Origin: Microbacterium sp. Leaf151 | GTDB taxonomy: Bacteria; Actinomycetota; Actinomycetes; Actinomycetales; Microbacteriaceae | DNA length: 64,000 nt | Direction of reading: 5' to 3' | Assembly (NCBI RefSeq): GCF_001424225.1 | Contig: NZ_LMOR01000002.1 | Coordinates: forward strand, 660,524 to 724,523 | Shown here: positions 35,713 to 44,623 of the stretch, in pieces | Layout of the letters: each line of letters opens with the position of its first letter | Position numbering within the stretch: the first letter of the stretch is position 1 | Notes under the pieces: model-generated | Database searches by the model: none | What the model saw: only the letters and a program-made list of their open reading frames with translations | Told to the model about the DNA's origin: nothing | Made by a program: the position numbers and the translations under genes

Positions 35713-38244
35713 ATGCCATTTGTCGGTCGTGCGCGCGAGAAACGCATCGCGCAAGACGTCATCGAAACCACCGGGGGCGCAGGGTGCCTTTTCACCGGGG
35801 AGAAGGGCATCGGTAAAACCGCTCTGGCTCGCGAGATCGCAGCTCGGCACGACGCCGTCGTCATCACGGCGAGCCCGAACGAGCGGATGTGGCAGTATTC
35901 CGGGCTTTCCGCCCTGGCGACGGGTCTGAGCGGCGAGCGACGCAGCGCCGTCGACACCGTCCTCGCGCGCAGCCACGACTGGCCCGAGCACCTCCTCGCC
36001 GAAGAGCTCAGCCGAACCCTTCATCTCGTTCACGACGAGCCCGACGTCGTGGTCATCGACGATCTCGACCAGGTGGACAGCGCGAGCCTGACCGTGCTGT
36101 CCTACGTGTTCGGTCGGCTGCGGGGAACCGGCCTCAGCGTGGTGGCGACGGCGGGTACCGCTGACCGCAGGCGCGATTTCGCCGGCCTGCGGCACTCCCG
36201 TCTGGAGCGGCTGTCCTTCGACGAGTCGCTCGACCTCGGACGCGCGGTTCTTGGATCGGGCGCGGCCCTCGCGGTACTCGCCACGGTGGCGGGCTCCGTC
36301 GGCGGCGATCCCGCCATCCTCTCGCGCGTGCGCCTCACCCCGTGCGAGGCAGCGGGCGACGATCCGCTGCCGTTCCCGCTCCGACTCGCGGAAGACGAAT
36401 CAGACCGCCGTGGGCGGGCGGACCGGGAGTTCTCCGACCCCCGCGTCGCCGAGCTCATGGACCTCCTGTGCACCGGACCGGTCTTCGGGCACGACCGCCT
36501 GCGCGCCGCCGCCTCAGCCCTCGGGATCGAGATGGGTACCCTCATCGACGCAGGCCTCGTCGCCGTCCACGGAGAGCTCGCACGCATCGCCGACCCCGCG
36601 CTCCGCCTGCGTCTGCTCGCCTCGCTCTCCGCCGACCAGCGGTCCCGGCTACACATCCGGGCTGCCCAGGAGCACGCGGAGAAATACCCCGCGACCCACC
36701 TGTGGCACCGCAGTCACGCCGAGCCCGACGCCGATCGCGAACGTCTCCTGGTCGCCGCGGTCGATCTTGCCCGCGACGGCGAACCGTCGGCGGCGGTCGA
36801 GTTCGCGGAGCGCGCTCTGGGCGGGCGCATCGACGACGCTTCACGATGCGGCCTCCTCGTCGACCTCGGCGAGGCTCTCGTGATGCAGGGACACGATGTG
36901 CGGGGTCAGCATTACCTCCGGCGCGCCGGAGTACCGAGCGACCCCGACGTGCGCACTCGCGCGGCGCTGGCGTGGCTGCGGGCGACGACGGCCGCCGATC
37001 AGATCGTCGACGACGCGATGCTTCGTGTGGCGGCGGAGACTGACGACCCGCGCGCGGCCGAACGTCTTCTGTGCGAGAGTGCCCGGCTGCATCTGTGGCG
37101 CGGAGAGACGGAGCGCGCGCACGATCTGGTCGTCCTCTCCGTCGCGCGGGGCGTCGCCTCGACCGAGACGGCGCTTCTCGCCCGCCTCCTCGACGAGTTG
37201 GGCGCCGACGTCCTGCTCCCCGTCACCGTCGACACGGGCCTCGCCGCGAACGTCGCGGAGGGGGATACCCCGATCGAGCAGGAACTCCTCGCGTTGAGCA
37301 CCGCCGTGCTGCGTGAGGAGTACGCCACCGTGCGACGCGGCATCCACGCGCTCCTCGAACGCCGGCCGCGTCCGCAGCCGTACTGGCGCGATCAGCTGCG
37401 GCGCCTCCTCGTGACGACGGAGGTGCGTGGCGGTGATCCTGTCGCCGCGCGCGACGCCGTCACCGCCTGGCGGCGCGAGTGGGTCCCCGGGCGCCCATCC
37501 GAGGTGTCCGACGTCCTCGTGCTCGCGAGCGCCGCCGCGCTCGATCCACTCGGACCCGGGGCGGGCGAGCTCGTCCGTCGCGGGCGCGATCTCTCCCGAC
37601 GCGAGGGCACACCGACGCCGTTGCCGTGGTTCGCCGTCCTCGAGGGGGGGTCCGCTCTCGCGGAGGGGCGCTTCGACGACGCGGTCGCTTCCCTCGAGGC
37701 CGCGCGAGAAGCGGTGCCCTGCGAGGATCCGTCGCTGCTGCGCTGTGACGCCGACCTAGTCGAAGCGCTCTGGTTGAGCGGTCACCGCGCGGATGCGCGC
37801 CGCATCCTCGCCCGCCTCGAAGCGGCGTCCGTCCGCACCCCGCGCCGGTGGACGACGCTCGCGGTGGCGCGCTCGCGCGCCGTCTGCCGCAGCGATCGCG
37901 ACGGCGCCGCCGCGTTCCGCGAGGCGGAGGCGATCTGGCGCACCGATGATCCGCCGATCGAGCGCCTTCGCCTCCGCGCGGCGCGTGACCGCTGTCTGCC
38001 GACCACGGATCGGCCGGTACTGCGTGCCGCGCCGCGTCCCGCCGATCGGGGACGCTCGCTCACCGCTCAGGAACGCGATGTCGTCGCGCTGGTCAGTCAG
38101 GGCCTTCGCAACCGCGACATCGCCGCCGCGCTCTTCATCTCGCTGCGCACCGTCGAACTGCGGCTGACGGGCGTCTACCGCACGCTCGGCGTGAGCTCGC
38201 GCGTGCACCTGGTCGCGCTGTTGCACGGCGCGTCCCTGCCCTGA
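35713..38244 (+). CDS. large ATP-binding LuxR-family transcriptional regulator
   Basis: An 843-residue regulator of LAL-like architecture. The N-terminal P-loop ATPase has Walker A GEKGIGKT (29-36) and Walker B DVVVIDDLD (about 111-119); the middle is a long Arg/Ala-rich helical region, probably TPR-like; the last 65 residues form a LuxR/FixJ helix-turn-helix starting LTAQERDVVALVSQG. Such proteins bind a ligand or partner through the middle region and activate nearby genes. It is convergent with the glycosyltransferase gene, so control of the neighbouring polysaccharide genes is plausible but inferred. The start ATG lacks a strong ribosome-binding site. Confidence 0.88.
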   Translation: MPFVGRAREKRIAQDVIETTGGAGCLFTGEKGIGKTALAREIAARHDAVVITASPNERMWQYSGLSALATGLSGERRSAVDTVLARSHDWPEHLLAEELSRTLHLVHDEPDVVVIDDLDQVDSASLTVLSYVFGRLRGTGLSVVATAGTADRRRDFAGLRHSRLERLSFDESLDLGRAVLGSGAALAVLATVAGSVGGDPAILSRVRLTPCEAAGDDPLPFPLRLAEDESDRRGRADREFSDPRVAELMDLLCTGPVFGHDRLRAAASALGIEMGTLIDAGLVAVHGELARIADPALRLRLLASLSADQRSRLHIRAAQEHAEKYPATHLWHRSHAEPDADRERLLVAAVDLARDGEPSAAVEFAERALGGRIDDASRCGLLVDLGEALVMQGHDVRGQHYLRRAGVPSDPDVRTRAALAWLRATTAADQIVDDAMLRVAAETDDPRAAERLLCESARLHLWRGETERAHDLVVLSVARGVASTETALLARLLDELGADVLLPVTVDTGLAANVAEGDTPIEQELLALSTAVLREEYATVRRGIHALLERRPRPQPYWRDQLRRLLVTTEVRGGDPVAARDAVTAWRREWVPGRPSEVSDVLVLASAAALDPLGPGAGELVRRGRDLSRREGTPTPLPWFAVLEGGSALAEGRFDDAVASLEAAREAVPCEDPSLLRCDADLVEALWLSGHRADARRILARLEAASVRTPRRWTTLAVARSRAVCRSDRDGAAAFREAEAIWRTDDPPIERLRLRAARDRCLPTTDRPVLRAAPRPADRGRSLTAQERDVVALVSQGLRNRDIAAALFISLRTVELRLTGVYRTLGVSSRVHLVALLHGASLP

Positions 38245-38287
38245 TGCCCGGACACGCGAGGACGACGTCGGACTCGGATGCCGGGGC

Positions 38288-39577
38288 TCAGGGCGAGACG
38301 GGTGACAACGCCGCCCGGCGGTCGGGGCTGCGCCAGCGACCGTCGGAGGGCCGTCCGCGTCCGATCGCCGCGACGAGCGCGCGGAGGCACAGCACCGCGT
38401 CCCAGACCCGCAGCAGCGGGAAGAGGAGCATCCATACGCGCGGCCGAGTGCCGGTGACGGCGCAGGAGAACACCGTCATCGCCGCATCCGCCGCGAGGAA
38501 GGCCGCGGCCAACGGACCCACCGGCAGCACGGTCGCCACCGCCGACGCGACGGTCGACGCCTCTCCGGCGAGCATCACGCTCGCTGCGGCCGCGATCGCG
38601 GCGACCGCCAGGACCGGCACCATCGCGGTGAGCACGAGGCTGGAGACGACCGTCTCCACCGCGAACACGCCGACGGACGCCCAGAACAGGCCCCGGCGCG
38701 GACCGTGGCGCCGCACCGTCTGCCAGAAGCCGAGACTCCACCGCCGCATCTGCGCCGAGTAGTCCCGGAAGAGGGCGGGGTCCTGCGTCTCGGCAATCGC
38801 GCACGCCGGGTGGAACGCGATGCGTCCCAGACGCTTCGCGTGCACCTCGAAGGTCATGTTGAAGTCCTCGATCGAGAGCCCGGGCGCGTCGATGTCGATG
38901 CGGTCGAGGACGTCGGTGCGGTACATGCTCGCGAATCCCGGCACGATCGCCACCGCATCCGTCGCGCGTGCCGCCTGACCGAATTTGTGGAGGTACTGCG
39001 TGCAGACGTAGGTCCGCTCCCGGTAGGACGTGAGAAGCCGGCCCATCCCCCGGGTCGCGGCATCCGGGGCCGTCGTCGCCCGTCCCGCCACCGCCACCAC
39101 CCCCTCATCGGTGAAAAGCGGCAGGCCGGTGCGCAGGTAGTCCGGTCGAGGACGCGAGTCGGCATCGAGGAGGAGCAGCAGCGGGAAGCGCTCGGGGATG
39201 CGGAAGTGCGCGAGGCCGGCGCGGATCGCTCCCGCCTTCCCCCGGTTGGGGACGAGATCCCATGCCGTGGCGCCCGCCTCGCGGGCGCGCGCCGCGGTCT
39301 CGTCGTTCGAGCCGTCCGAGACGACGAAGACGTTGCGCGCCGGGACGAGGGCGCGTGCCGCGCGGACGGCGTCCGCGATCACGAGCTGCTCGTCGTGCGC
39401 GGCGATGAGCACCGCCACCTCCTCGGGACGGAAGAACATCGACGGCGACAGCAGGGATGCGCCGGTGCGCCCTTCGGCGGCGAGCCGACACAGGGCGGCG
39501 ACCCCCCACACCGCGGTCGAGAGCCCGATCGTGCAGATCACGACGATCAGCACGACAGCGAGTGTCACGCGACCCAT
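38288..39577 (-). CDS. processive-type membrane glycosyltransferase, family 2
   Basis: A 429-residue GT2 enzyme with one N-terminal helix (about 4-28) and two to three C-terminal helices. It has all four hallmarks of polymerising GT2 synthases: D88 in SDGSND, the DAD metal site (138-140), ED (237-238) and QMRRW (276-280, the QxxRW motif). Hyaluronan, chitin/NodC-type and poly-N-acetylglucosamine synthases share this layout, so it probably makes and exports a linear polysaccharide. ATG 39577 is used; GTG 39568, overlapping the stop of a 23-residue upstream ORF, is an equally good start. Confidence 0.85.
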   Translation of the reverse strand: MGRVTLAVVLIVVICTIGLSTAVWGVAALCRLAAEGRTGASLLSPSMFFRPEEVAVLIAAHDEQLVIADAVRAARALVPARNVFVVSDGSNDETAARAREAGATAWDLVPNRGKAGAIRAGLAHFRIPERFPLLLLLDADSRPRPDYLRTGLPLFTDEGVVAVAGRATTAPDAATRGMGRLLTSYRERTYVCTQYLHKFGQAARATDAVAIVPGFASMYRTDVLDRIDIDAPGLSIEDFNMTFEVHAKRLGRIAFHPACAIAETQDPALFRDYSAQMRRWSLGFWQTVRRHGPRRGLFWASVGVFAVETVVSSLVLTAMVPVLAVAAIAAAASVMLAGEASTVASAVATVLPVGPLAAAFLAADAAMTVFSCAVTGTRPRVWMLLFPLLRVWDAVLCLRALVAAIGRGRPSDGRWRSPDRRAALSPVSP

Positions 39578-39636
39578 CCCGCGGGTGTTCGCGCGGCGGG
39601 CGTGGCCGTCGGCGCATCGCTGACCGCTCGAGACAC
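39565..39636 (-). CDS. possible 23-residue leader peptide coupled to the glycosyltransferase
   Basis: GTG 39636 has a strong AAGGGGGA ribosome-binding site 4-5 bases upstream and encodes 23 residues (MSRAVSDAPTATPAARTPAG..). Its TGA overlaps a GTG in the glycosyltransferase frame (39568) by 4 bases and lies just inside the ATG 39577 reading. The glycosyltransferase itself has no good ribosome-binding site, so coupled translation is likely. It could also be a remnant of a frameshifted longer N-terminus. Confidence 0.4.
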   Translation of the reverse strand: MSRAVSDAPTATPAARTPAGWVA

Positions 39637-39861
39637 GGCATCCCCCTTCGCTCGCGCTCGACCGTACGCGTCGACAGCCGCCGTCGGCGCGCGCCGACCC
39701 GCACGCCGGATGCGGTCTCCCGCAAGATCGCGTGCGGTTCGCGGCGACCCGCACGATCGCCGCCCGTTGCTTGACGGTCGCCTCCGCCGCGGCTGAGGGT
39801 GAGCGAGGGGTCGACCGTGAGATCCGACTCTGCTTCACCTACCCGCTTCTGGAGGATGATG

Positions 39862-41190
39862 ATGTCCACACTCGATGTCCGGGCGGACCTGTTCCCGGCC
39901 CCGCTCGACCCCGCACCGGCAGACGTCCCGTTCGATTTCGACGTCGCCATCGTCGGTCTCGGATACGTCGGCCTGCCAACGGCTCTCGCCCACCACACGA
40001 GTGGCGCTCGGGTGCTCGCGCTGGATGCGTCTTCTCGCCGTCTGCGCACGATCGCGGCCCGCGGTGCCGATCTCATCGACTCCGACCGCGAGCGGCTCGA
40101 CGTCGCCCTGCACGCCCCGGGTGACTTCCGGCTGACCGGGGACGTCCGCGAGCTCGGCCGCGCCGCCGCCATCGTCGTGTGCGTGCCCACCCCCGTCGAC
40201 GACCGACAGGTACCCGATCTCGTCCCGCTGCGCACGGCCTGCGCCACCGTCGTCGCCGCCGCACGCCCGGGTCAGCTGATCATGCTCACCTCCACCACCT
40301 ACGTCGGCTGCACCCACGACCTCATCGAGCAGCCCCTGCGCGATAGGGGGATGCAGATCGGCCGCGACGTGTTCGTGACGTTCAGCGCCGAACGCATCGA
40401 CCCCGGCAACGTCGGTTTCGCCCAGGAGGTGGTCCCCCGCGTGGTGGGCGGGGCGACCCCTGAATGCGAGGAGGAGGGCGCGCGTCTGCTCTCCCGGTAC
40501 GCGGCGCGCGTGCACCGCGTGTCGAGCCTGGCGACCGCCGAGATGACGAAGCTGCTCGAGAACACGTTCCGCGCGGTCAACATCGCCCTCGCCAACGAGT
40601 TCGCCGACATCTGCGGGGCACTCGAGGTCCCGGTGACCGAGGTGATCGAGGCGGCGAGCACGAAGCCGTACGGATTCATGGCGTTCTACCCCGGGCCGGG
40701 TGTCGGCGGTCACTGCATCCCGTGCGACCCGCACTACCTGCTGTGGCAGCTCAAAGCCCTGCACGTAGATGCCGGCCTCATCACGGAGGCGATGACGCGC
40801 ATCGCCGCGCGTCCCCGTCGGGTGGTGGAGCGCATCCGCGACGTACTCGGGAAGGCGGGCAAGAGCACCCTCGGCGCGCGGGTCCTCGTGGTCGGGGTCA
40901 CCTACAAGCCCGACGTCGCCGATCTCCGCGAGTCCCCCGCCCTGGAGATCATCGACCTGCTCATCGATCTCGGTGCCGAGGTGCAGTACGTCGACACGCA
41001 TGCGGCGCACATCCACCTCGGGTCGGGGCGCGAGCGCGATTCGCTCGCCGATCCCGCCGCGTTCCGGCCCGATGTGGTGCTCGTGCACACGCGCCACCAC
41101 GACAGCGATCTCGCCTGGCTCGACATCGACACTGTCGTCGTCGACGGCACCTACCGCAGCGCCGACATCGCGGGACGGGTGCTGCTGTGA
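39862..41190 (+). CDS. UDP-sugar 6-dehydrogenase (WbpA/WecC/TviB type)
   Basis: A 442-residue nucleotide-sugar dehydrogenase that oxidises C6 of a UDP-hexose to a uronate in two NAD steps. The Rossmann motif is GLGYVG (32-37), the conserved Lys is K230 in EMTKLLENT, and the catalytic Cys is C285 in GGHCIPCDP. The FYPGPGVGGHCIP form is typical of the group acting on UDP-GlcNAc or UDP-ManNAc rather than plain UDP-glucose. The third of three consecutive ATGs (39862) is used because GGAGG ends 6 bases before it. First gene of a four-gene overlapping operon. Confidence 0.9.
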   Translation: MSTLDVRADLFPAPLDPAPADVPFDFDVAIVGLGYVGLPTALAHHTSGARVLALDASSRRLRTIAARGADLIDSDRERLDVALHAPGDFRLTGDVRELGRAAAIVVCVPTPVDDRQVPDLVPLRTACATVVAAARPGQLIMLTSTTYVGCTHDLIEQPLRDRGMQIGRDVFVTFSAERIDPGNVGFAQEVVPRVVGGATPECEEEGARLLSRYAARVHRVSSLATAEMTKLLENTFRAVNIALANEFADICGALEVPVTEVIEAASTKPYGFMAFYPGPGVGGHCIPCDPHYLLWQLKALHVDAGLITEAMTRIAARPRRVVERIRDVLGKAGKSTLGARVLVVGVTYKPDVADLRESPALEIIDLLIDLGAEVQYVDTHAAHIHLGSGRERDSLADPAAFRPDVVLVHTRHHDSDLAWLDIDTVVVDGTYRSADIAGRVLL

Positions 41191-42242
41191 GCGTGCAGGT
41201 GTATCCTGGCCGCGCCGCGACACGATCGCTCGTCACCGGCGGCGCCGGTTTCGTCGGCAGCCACCTGGTCGAGCACCTGCTCGGTCTCGGCGATGAGGTC
41301 GTCGTCCTCGACGACCTCTCCACCGGATCCGCCTGCAACCTCGCCGGAGTCGTGGACCACCCGCGGCTGACCATGATCCACGGCTCCATCCTGAACACCC
41401 TGACGGTGGGCCAGGCGATGCAGGGATGCGACCGTGTCTTCCATCTCGCGGCGGCGGTGGGCGTGAAGCTCATCGTCGAGCAGCCACTGCGGGGCCTTCG
41501 CGTCAACATCCACGGCACCGAGAACGTCCTCACCGCCGCGATCGAGCGGCAGGCCTCGGTGCTGCTGGTGTCGACCAGCGAGGTGTACGGCAAGAACACC
41601 GCCGATCGCCTGCGCGAGGACTCCGACCGGGTCCTCGGCGACCCGCTCCTCTCGCGCTGGACCTACGCCGGCGCCAAGGGCATCGACGAGGCATTCGCGA
41701 AGGCGTACTGCGACCAGGAGGGTCTGGATGTCTCGATCGTGCGGCTGTTCAACACCGTCGGGCCGCGTCAGACCGGCCGCTACGGCATGGTGCTGCCGAA
41801 CCTCGTCGGGCAGGCGCTGCGCGGTCAGCCGCTGACCGTGTTCGGCGACGGTCTGCAGACGCGCTGCTTCTCCGCCGTCGAGGACGTCGTCCCCGCAATG
41901 GTCCTCATCGAGCGCGACCCGCGTTCGCGCGGACAGGCGTACAACCTCGGGGGCGCACGCGAGATCTCGATCCTCGACCTCGCACACGAGGTCATCCGCA
42001 CCCTCGACAGCCGCAGCACGGTCGAACTGGTGCCGTACGCACAGGCCTACGCGCCGGGCTTCGAAGACATGCGCCGTCGCGTGCCCGACAACACCAAGGC
42101 GAACGCCCTCGTCGGCTACGAGCCGCGTACCTCGCTGACCTCGACCATCATGCGGGTCGCCGCAGACCTGCTCTCGCGCGAACGACTCGGGTCGGATGCC
42201 ATGCCCCTCGCCGGTGCCGAGTCGTTCCGGGGTGCGTTGTGA
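41187..42242 (+). CDS. NAD-dependent nucleotide-sugar epimerase/dehydratase
   Basis: A 351-residue extended SDR. The dinucleotide site is TGGAGFVG (17-24), the catalytic Ser/Thr is at TS (130-131) and Tyr160/Lys164 form YAGAK. FNTVGPRQTGRYGMV and GDGLQTRCF mark the nucleotide-sugar binding half. It may act on the uronate from the preceding dehydrogenase, as TviC does after TviB, or decarboxylate UDP-glucuronate; sequence alone does not decide. GTG 41187 overlaps the upstream stop by 4 bases. Confidence 0.88.
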   Translation: MSVQVYPGRAATRSLVTGGAGFVGSHLVEHLLGLGDEVVVLDDLSTGSACNLAGVVDHPRLTMIHGSILNTLTVGQAMQGCDRVFHLAAAVGVKLIVEQPLRGLRVNIHGTENVLTAAIERQASVLLVSTSEVYGKNTADRLREDSDRVLGDPLLSRWTYAGAKGIDEAFAKAYCDQEGLDVSIVRLFNTVGPRQTGRYGMVLPNLVGQALRGQPLTVFGDGLQTRCFSAVEDVVPAMVLIERDPRSRGQAYNLGGAREISILDLAHEVIRTLDSRSTVELVPYAQAYAPGFEDMRRRVPDNTKANALVGYEPRTSLTSTIMRVAADLLSRERLGSDAMPLAGAESFRGAL

Positions 42243-43807
42243 TCCCCCGCGGGCCGGGCGCCCGTCGGCCGATCCCCAGCGGGCCGGGCGCCCGATGGCC
42301 GATCCCCCGCGAACCGGTCCCCCACGTGCAGGTCGCCCGCACGCCGGTCGCCCGCACGCAGGTCGCCCGTACGTCGAGGGCGGCCCTACGCCGCGGTGTC
42401 GCCGTGGTTGCGGCGGTCGCGGTGGCAGCCGGGGCTGTCGTCATCTGGTCCCCCGCGCCGCCCGCCGAGGCCGCGACCCGCACGATCGTGAGCCTGACGT
42501 TCGACGATGCCAATGCGAACCAGTTGCAGGCGCTCCCCGCCCTCCGATCGAACGGCATGCGGGCGACGTTCTACGTGCCCTCGGGGTTCATCGGCGCCAC
42601 GGGTCACATGACGCGCGCCGATCTGACGAGCCTGAAGAACGCCGGGCACGAGGTCGGCGGGCACACCGTGAACCACCCCGACCTCGCGCAGGTGAGCGTC
42701 GACGAGGCGAAGAGGCAGATCTGCACCGACCGCCGCAACCTCACGTCGTGGGGGTTCACCGTCCGCAGTTTCGCGTACCCCTTCGCCTCCAGTACCCCCC
42801 AGGTCCAGCAGGCCGCGGCAGCGTGCGGGTACAGCAGCGCCCGGCTGCTCGGCGACATCCGCAGTCGATTCGGATGCCCGGAGTGCTCCTACGCCGAATC
42901 GACGCGACCCGCCGACCGCTATGCGCTGAAGGCCCTGGATCAAGTGGATGCCACCTGGTCGCTCGACGACCTGAAAGCCGGCGTCACGAATGCCGAGCGC
43001 AACGGCGGCGGGTGGGTGCAGTACACATTCCACGACGTGTGCGCCGACGCGTGCAGCGACCTCGCCGTCACCCCGAGCGTGTTCTCGAGCTTCGTGGCGT
43101 GGCTGAAGACCCGACAGGCCGCCGGCACCGTGGTGCGGACGATCGGCGACGTCATCGGCGGCGCCGCCAAGCCGCTCGTCAACGGACCGGTCGTCGCGGC
43201 CCCCACCGGGTCGACGAACGGCATCACCAACCCGAGCCTCGAGGTCGGTGCTCCCGACTGCTGGATGCGCGGCGGCTACGGTAACAACGCCCCCGCCTTC
43301 AGCACGGGGGCACCCGCGCACACGGGCTCGGTGGCCAGCGGCATCACCATGTCGAACTATGCGGACGGCGACGCGAAGCTCCTCCCGCAGTTCGATCTCG
43401 GGCAGTGCGCGCCGACGGTGACGGCCGGTCGGACGTACACGCTCCGCGAGTGGTATCTCGCCAGCGGGGTCACCCAGTTCGCGGTCTACTTGCGCTCCAC
43501 GACCGGGGCGTGGTCGTACTGGACCTCGAGCCCGTGGTTCGCCCCGGCGACGCAGTGGACGCAGGCCGACTGGACGACACCGGCGATCCCCGCGGGCTAC
43601 GACGGCATCAGTTTCGCCCTCACGATCTTCGCCGACGGCACCCTGCGCACCGACGACCTGCAGCTGTACGACAGCGCCGGTGCGCCCCCGCTGTCCTCCG
43701 CCGGCGCGGTGACGCCGCCCACCTCATCGACCTCACCGGCCGCGGCGACGCCGCCCGAGGGTCCGGTCGAGCTCTTCCGGCCCACCGAGGCCACCACCGC
43801 GGGATGA
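42239..43807 (+). CDS. secreted polysaccharide deacetylase with C-terminal beta-sandwich domain
   Basis: A 522-residue extracellular protein. Residues 1-50 are a repetitive Pro/Arg-rich leader, then a signal peptide or anchor (about 52-79). The NodB domain has TFDD (D89, D90), GGHTVNHP (H142, H146), SFAYPF and a late FHDVC His, the usual metal and catalytic residues for removing N- or O-acetyl groups. From about residue 320 a beta-rich region (NPSLEVGAPDCW ... TDDLQLYD) looks like a carbohydrate-binding module. GTG 42239 overlaps the epimerase stop; a GTG near 42327 after the repeats could be the true start. A natural partner for a membrane polysaccharide synthase. Confidence 0.87.
   Translation: MIPRGPGARRPIPSGPGARWPIPREPVPHVQVARTPVARTQVARTSRAALRRGVAVVAAVAVAAGAVVIWSPAPPAEAATRTIVSLTFDDANANQLQALPALRSNGMRATFYVPSGFIGATGHMTRADLTSLKNAGHEVGGHTVNHPDLAQVSVDEAKRQICTDRRNLTSWGFTVRSFAYPFASSTPQVQQAAAACGYSSARLLGDIRSRFGCPECSYAESTRPADRYALKALDQVDATWSLDDLKAGVTNAERNGGGWVQYTFHDVCADACSDLAVTPSVFSSFVAWLKTRQAAGTVVRTIGDVIGGAAKPLVNGPVVAAPTGSTNGITNPSLEVGAPDCWMRGGYGNNAPAFSTGAPAHTGSVASGITMSNYADGDAKLLPQFDLGQCAPTVTAGRTYTLREWYLASGVTQFAVYLRSTTGAWSYWTSSPWFAPATQWTQADWTTPAIPAGYDGISFALTIFADGTLRTDDLQLYDSAGAPPLSSAGAVTPPTSSTSPAAATPPEGPVELFRPTEATTAG
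42241..42375. repeat. tandem repeats at the epimerase/deacetylase junction
   Basis: A 30-bp unit at 42241-42270 and 42271-42300, with a decayed third at 42301, followed by a 15-bp unit at 42331, 42346 and 42361. All units are multiples of three and would encode the Pro/Arg-rich start of the deacetylase. Confidence 0.85.
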
Positions 43808-44553
43808 CCGCGCGGCAGACGACGGTGGCGGCGATCACCCTCGCGGTGGTCGTCGCCACCGTCGTGTGCGCGTGCGCACCGGTCGAATCGTCTCGCCCCG
43901 ACACCGGCTACCCCTGGCACACCGGGATCGTGGCGACGACGTTCTGGGTGGGCGAGGTGTTCGATCCCGAAGCCCCCGACGGCAGTCAACGCGTGTCGAC
44001 GTACGACAGCGACTGGCTCGCCGCGTACGGCGGGTGCGACGGCATCGACACCGGCGAGGAGTGTCGCACCGAGTCGCGGACGGCGGACACCGACTACTTC
44101 CCCACAGGGATGACACCCCGGGAGAACCCGTTCTACCTCGACCTGCCCTTCGACGACGTCAACGATCGCGAGGGGTTCGCGCTCCGTGGCGAGGTCGTCC
44201 CGTGGGCTCACGACCCCGCCTTCGCGTCATCCGTCGACGACCCGACGGTCAGCCTGATGAAGAACCGCTGGGTCGTCCTGCACAAGGACGGGCACCTCTG
44301 CTACGGGCAGATCCAGGACGCAGGGCCGGGCGAGTACCACGACGCCGACTACGTGTTCGGCTCCGACGACCGACGCCCCGCCAACACCCGCTTCAACGGC
44401 GCCGGTCTCGACGTCTCACCGGCGCTCAACGGATGCCTCGGCTTCGCCGATCTCGACGGCGAAGACGACCGGCTCGACTGGGCATTCGTCGACGATGCCG
44501 ATGTCCCGCCGGGACCGTGGACGCGATTGATCACCCATTCACCGGTCCGCTAG
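43804..44553 (+). CDS. putative lipoprotein of unknown function
   Basis: A 249-residue exported protein. The N-terminus is a short basic-hydrophobic signal ending in VVCACAP, with a plausible lipidation Cys. The mature part is acidic and rich in Trp, Tyr and Asp, with strings such as GIVATTFWVGEVFDP, FYLDLPFDDVND, CYGQIQDAGPG and FNGAGLDVSPALNGCLGF. I recognise this as a conserved exported family but know no function; the fold might be a small beta-barrel. It overlaps the deacetylase by 4 bases and closes the operon, so a role in assembling, anchoring or modifying the same polymer is an inference. Confidence 0.75.
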   Translation: MTARQTTVAAITLAVVVATVVCACAPVESSRPDTGYPWHTGIVATTFWVGEVFDPEAPDGSQRVSTYDSDWLAAYGGCDGIDTGEECRTESRTADTDYFPTGMTPRENPFYLDLPFDDVNDREGFALRGEVVPWAHDPAFASSVDDPTVSLMKNRWVVLHKDGHLCYGQIQDAGPGEYHDADYVFGSDDRRPANTRFNGAGLDVSPALNGCLGFADLDGEDDRLDWAFVDDADVPPGPWTRLITHSPVR

Positions 44554-44587
44554 GCGAGCGTCGAGAAAACGGCCGAACGAACGACGA

Positions 44588-44615
44588 AGGGCCGGATGCC
44601 ATGGCATCCGGCCCT
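44588..44615. terminator. bidirectional palindromic terminator
   Basis: A perfect 28-base palindrome (14-base half AGGGCCGGATGCCA) between convergent genes, 34 bases after the lipoprotein stop and 8 bases before the rbpA stop. The core is an inverted GGATGCC pair, nearly the same as in the hairpin after pgl. Confidence 0.75.
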
Positions 44616-44623
44616 CTCGATCG

